Source: Methanosarcinaceae archaeon (GTDB taxonomy: Archaea > Halobacteriota > Methanosarcinia > Methanosarcinales > Methanosarcinaceae). From it: a stretch of DNA of 6,729 nucleotides. A program made the position numbers and the translations under genes. The notes under the pieces were generated by a model that saw only the letters and a program-made list of their open reading frames with translations, did no database searches and had not been told where the DNA came from. This document shows positions 5,641 to 6,729 of the stretch, one piece after another; within the stretch, counting starts at the first letter, position 1, and every line of letters begins with the position of its first letter. The stretch spans positions 1 through 6,729 of the forward strand of contig JAUWBW010000103.1 in the NCBI GenBank assembly GCA_030609665.1. The letters run 5' to 3'.

Positions 5641-6708
5641 TTGACACCAAATGGATACAGAGAACCAAAATGGATGCAACTTCCACGATTCATAGTTACA
5701 GGACATGGGACAATAAATGAGGTTACAAATGTCTGCAGGAAATTAAATTATGGTGACAACGGATTGGTTATAACAGGAAAATACACCAAAAAGATTGCTG
5801 GTGATATTGTTTGTGATGCAATGAATGATGGTGGCTACAATGTTGACCTTGAGATCACAAGCGGGTCGTCAATGGATGAAGTAAAGCGCATCAAAGACCT
5901 CGCATCTAAAAATGGTACACGATACATGCTGGGAGTTGGGGGTGGTGCCACAATCGATATTGCAAAACTTGCATCGACTGAACTTGACCTGCCATTCATA
6001 AGCGTGCCTACAGCAGCATCACATGATGGTATTGTTTCTTCAAGAGCATCCATTATGCATGACGGTAAAACAACTTCACTTGAGGCAGATGCTCCAATGG
6101 CAGTTGTGGCTGATACCGAAATAATTGCGGACGCACCATACCATCTTCTTGCAGCAGGGTGTGGAGATATAATATCAAACTATACTGCAGTTCTTGATTG
6201 GGAACTGGCACATCGCCTCAAAAACGAATCATTTAGCGAATATGCGGCTGCGCTTTCCAGGATGACAGCAAAGATCATGGTTGATTCGGCGGAGTTGATA
6301 AAACCCGATCTTGAAAGTTCTGCAAGAATAGTTGTAAAGGCACTGGTTTCAAGCGGTGTGGCAATGAGCATTGCGGGTTCGACGAGGCCGGCTTCCGGTT
6401 CTGAGCACATGTTTAGTCATGCACTAAATCAGGTTGCACCTGTGCCTGCTCTTCATGGAGAGCAATGTGGGGTTGGGGCAATTATGATGATGTATCTTCA
6501 CGGTGGTGACTGGGAGAGAATAAGGAATGCACTAAAGACTATACACGCGCCAACAAATGCCGACGAACTTGGCATTGAAGATAAGTATATATTAGAGGCG
6601 CTTGTTCTTGCACACACGATTCGCCCTGAGCGATATACCATAATTGGTACGGGTTTGAGTCATGATGCTGCAGAGAATATAGCACGGATTACTAAGGTAA
6701 TTACGTAG
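5641..6708 (+). CDS. egsA: sn-glycerol-1-phosphate dehydrogenase
   Basis: This enzyme reduces dihydroxyacetone phosphate to sn-glycerol 1-phosphate with NADH or NADPH (EC 1.1.1.261), the first committed step of archaeal ether-lipid backbone synthesis, in the cytosol. The 355-residue length matches the family. Visible features of the iron-containing/glycerol dehydrogenase superfamily are: WMQLPR near the N-terminus (11-16), the dinucleotide-binding GVGGGATIDIAK (98-109), PTAASHDG (123-130) with D129 in the substrate-binding position, GCGDIISN (173-180) with D176, SGSEHMFSH (252-260) with H256, and LHGEQCGVGA (271-280) with H272. D176, H256 and H272 correspond to the expected metal ligands, so the protein appears intact and active. 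The start is TTG at 5641 with AGGT 6 nt upstream; an unusual start codon may limit translation. The gene is complete (TAG 6706-6708) and is divergent from the DUF63-SpoIIM operon. A bacterial AraM-type homologue is less likely given the archaeal context. Confidence 0.95.
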   Translation: MTPNGYREPKWMQLPRFIVTGHGTINEVTNVCRKLNYGDNGLVITGKYTKKIAGDIVCDAMNDGGYNVDLEITSGSSMDEVKRIKDLASKNGTRYMLGVGGGATIDIAKLASTELDLPFISVPTAASHDGIVSSRASIMHDGKTTSLEADAPMAVVADTEIIADAPYHLLAAGCGDIISNYTAVLDWELAHRLKNESFSEYAAALSRMTAKIMVDSAELIKPDLESSARIVVKALVSSGVAMSIAGSTRPASGSEHMFSHALNQVAPVPALHGEQCGVGAIMMMYLHGGDWERIRNALKTIHAPTNADELGIEDKYILEALVLAHTIRPERYTIIGTGLSHDAAENIARITKVIT

Positions 6709-6729
6709 GGTTGATATTCATTGCATTTA

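Overview
The window looks like a chromosomal segment of a methanogenic or methane-oxidising euryarchaeon, probably in or near the Methanosarcinales. The main argument is an almost complete glycerol-1-phosphate dehydrogenase (egsA), the enzyme that sets the archaeal stereochemistry of membrane lipids. An archaeal DUF63 membrane protein, Shine-Dalgarno motifs placed before GTG/TTG/ATG starts, and AT-rich archaeal-type TATA boxes agree with this. The exact genus cannot be fixed from the sequence alone.

Left part (1-2650, + strand): the last 40 codons of a gene that resembles the C-terminus of an archaeal ATPase overlap by 17 nt the start of an 847-residue protein. That protein joins a P-loop (STAND/AAA-like) ATPase, a winged-helix domain, five tandem 34-residue TPRs and a long uncharacterised helical tail. 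It reads as a nucleotide-switch sensor or scaffold protein. It is the most likely accessory or defence-like component here, although no effector domain is visible.

Middle part (2651-4083, - strand): a lone HicB-like (UPF0150) protein lies convergent to the ATPase gene, with no HicA partner in view. Next is a polytopic membrane protein that resembles an ECF-type transporter S component. Upstream of its TATA box lies an unexplained 12-bp dyad with a 19-bp spacer.

Right part (4084-6729): a tight two-gene operon, DUF63 membrane protein then SpoIIM/DUF95 membrane protein (- strand), is divergent from egsA (+ strand). A very AT-rich region with a 12-bp perfect palindrome lies between them and probably serves as promoter for both directions. 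The arrangement suggests, but does not prove, a shared membrane or lipid theme for the two membrane proteins and the lipid-backbone enzyme. No rRNA, tRNA, CRISPR array or insertion sequence was seen, and no gene-free stretch exceeds about 210 bases.
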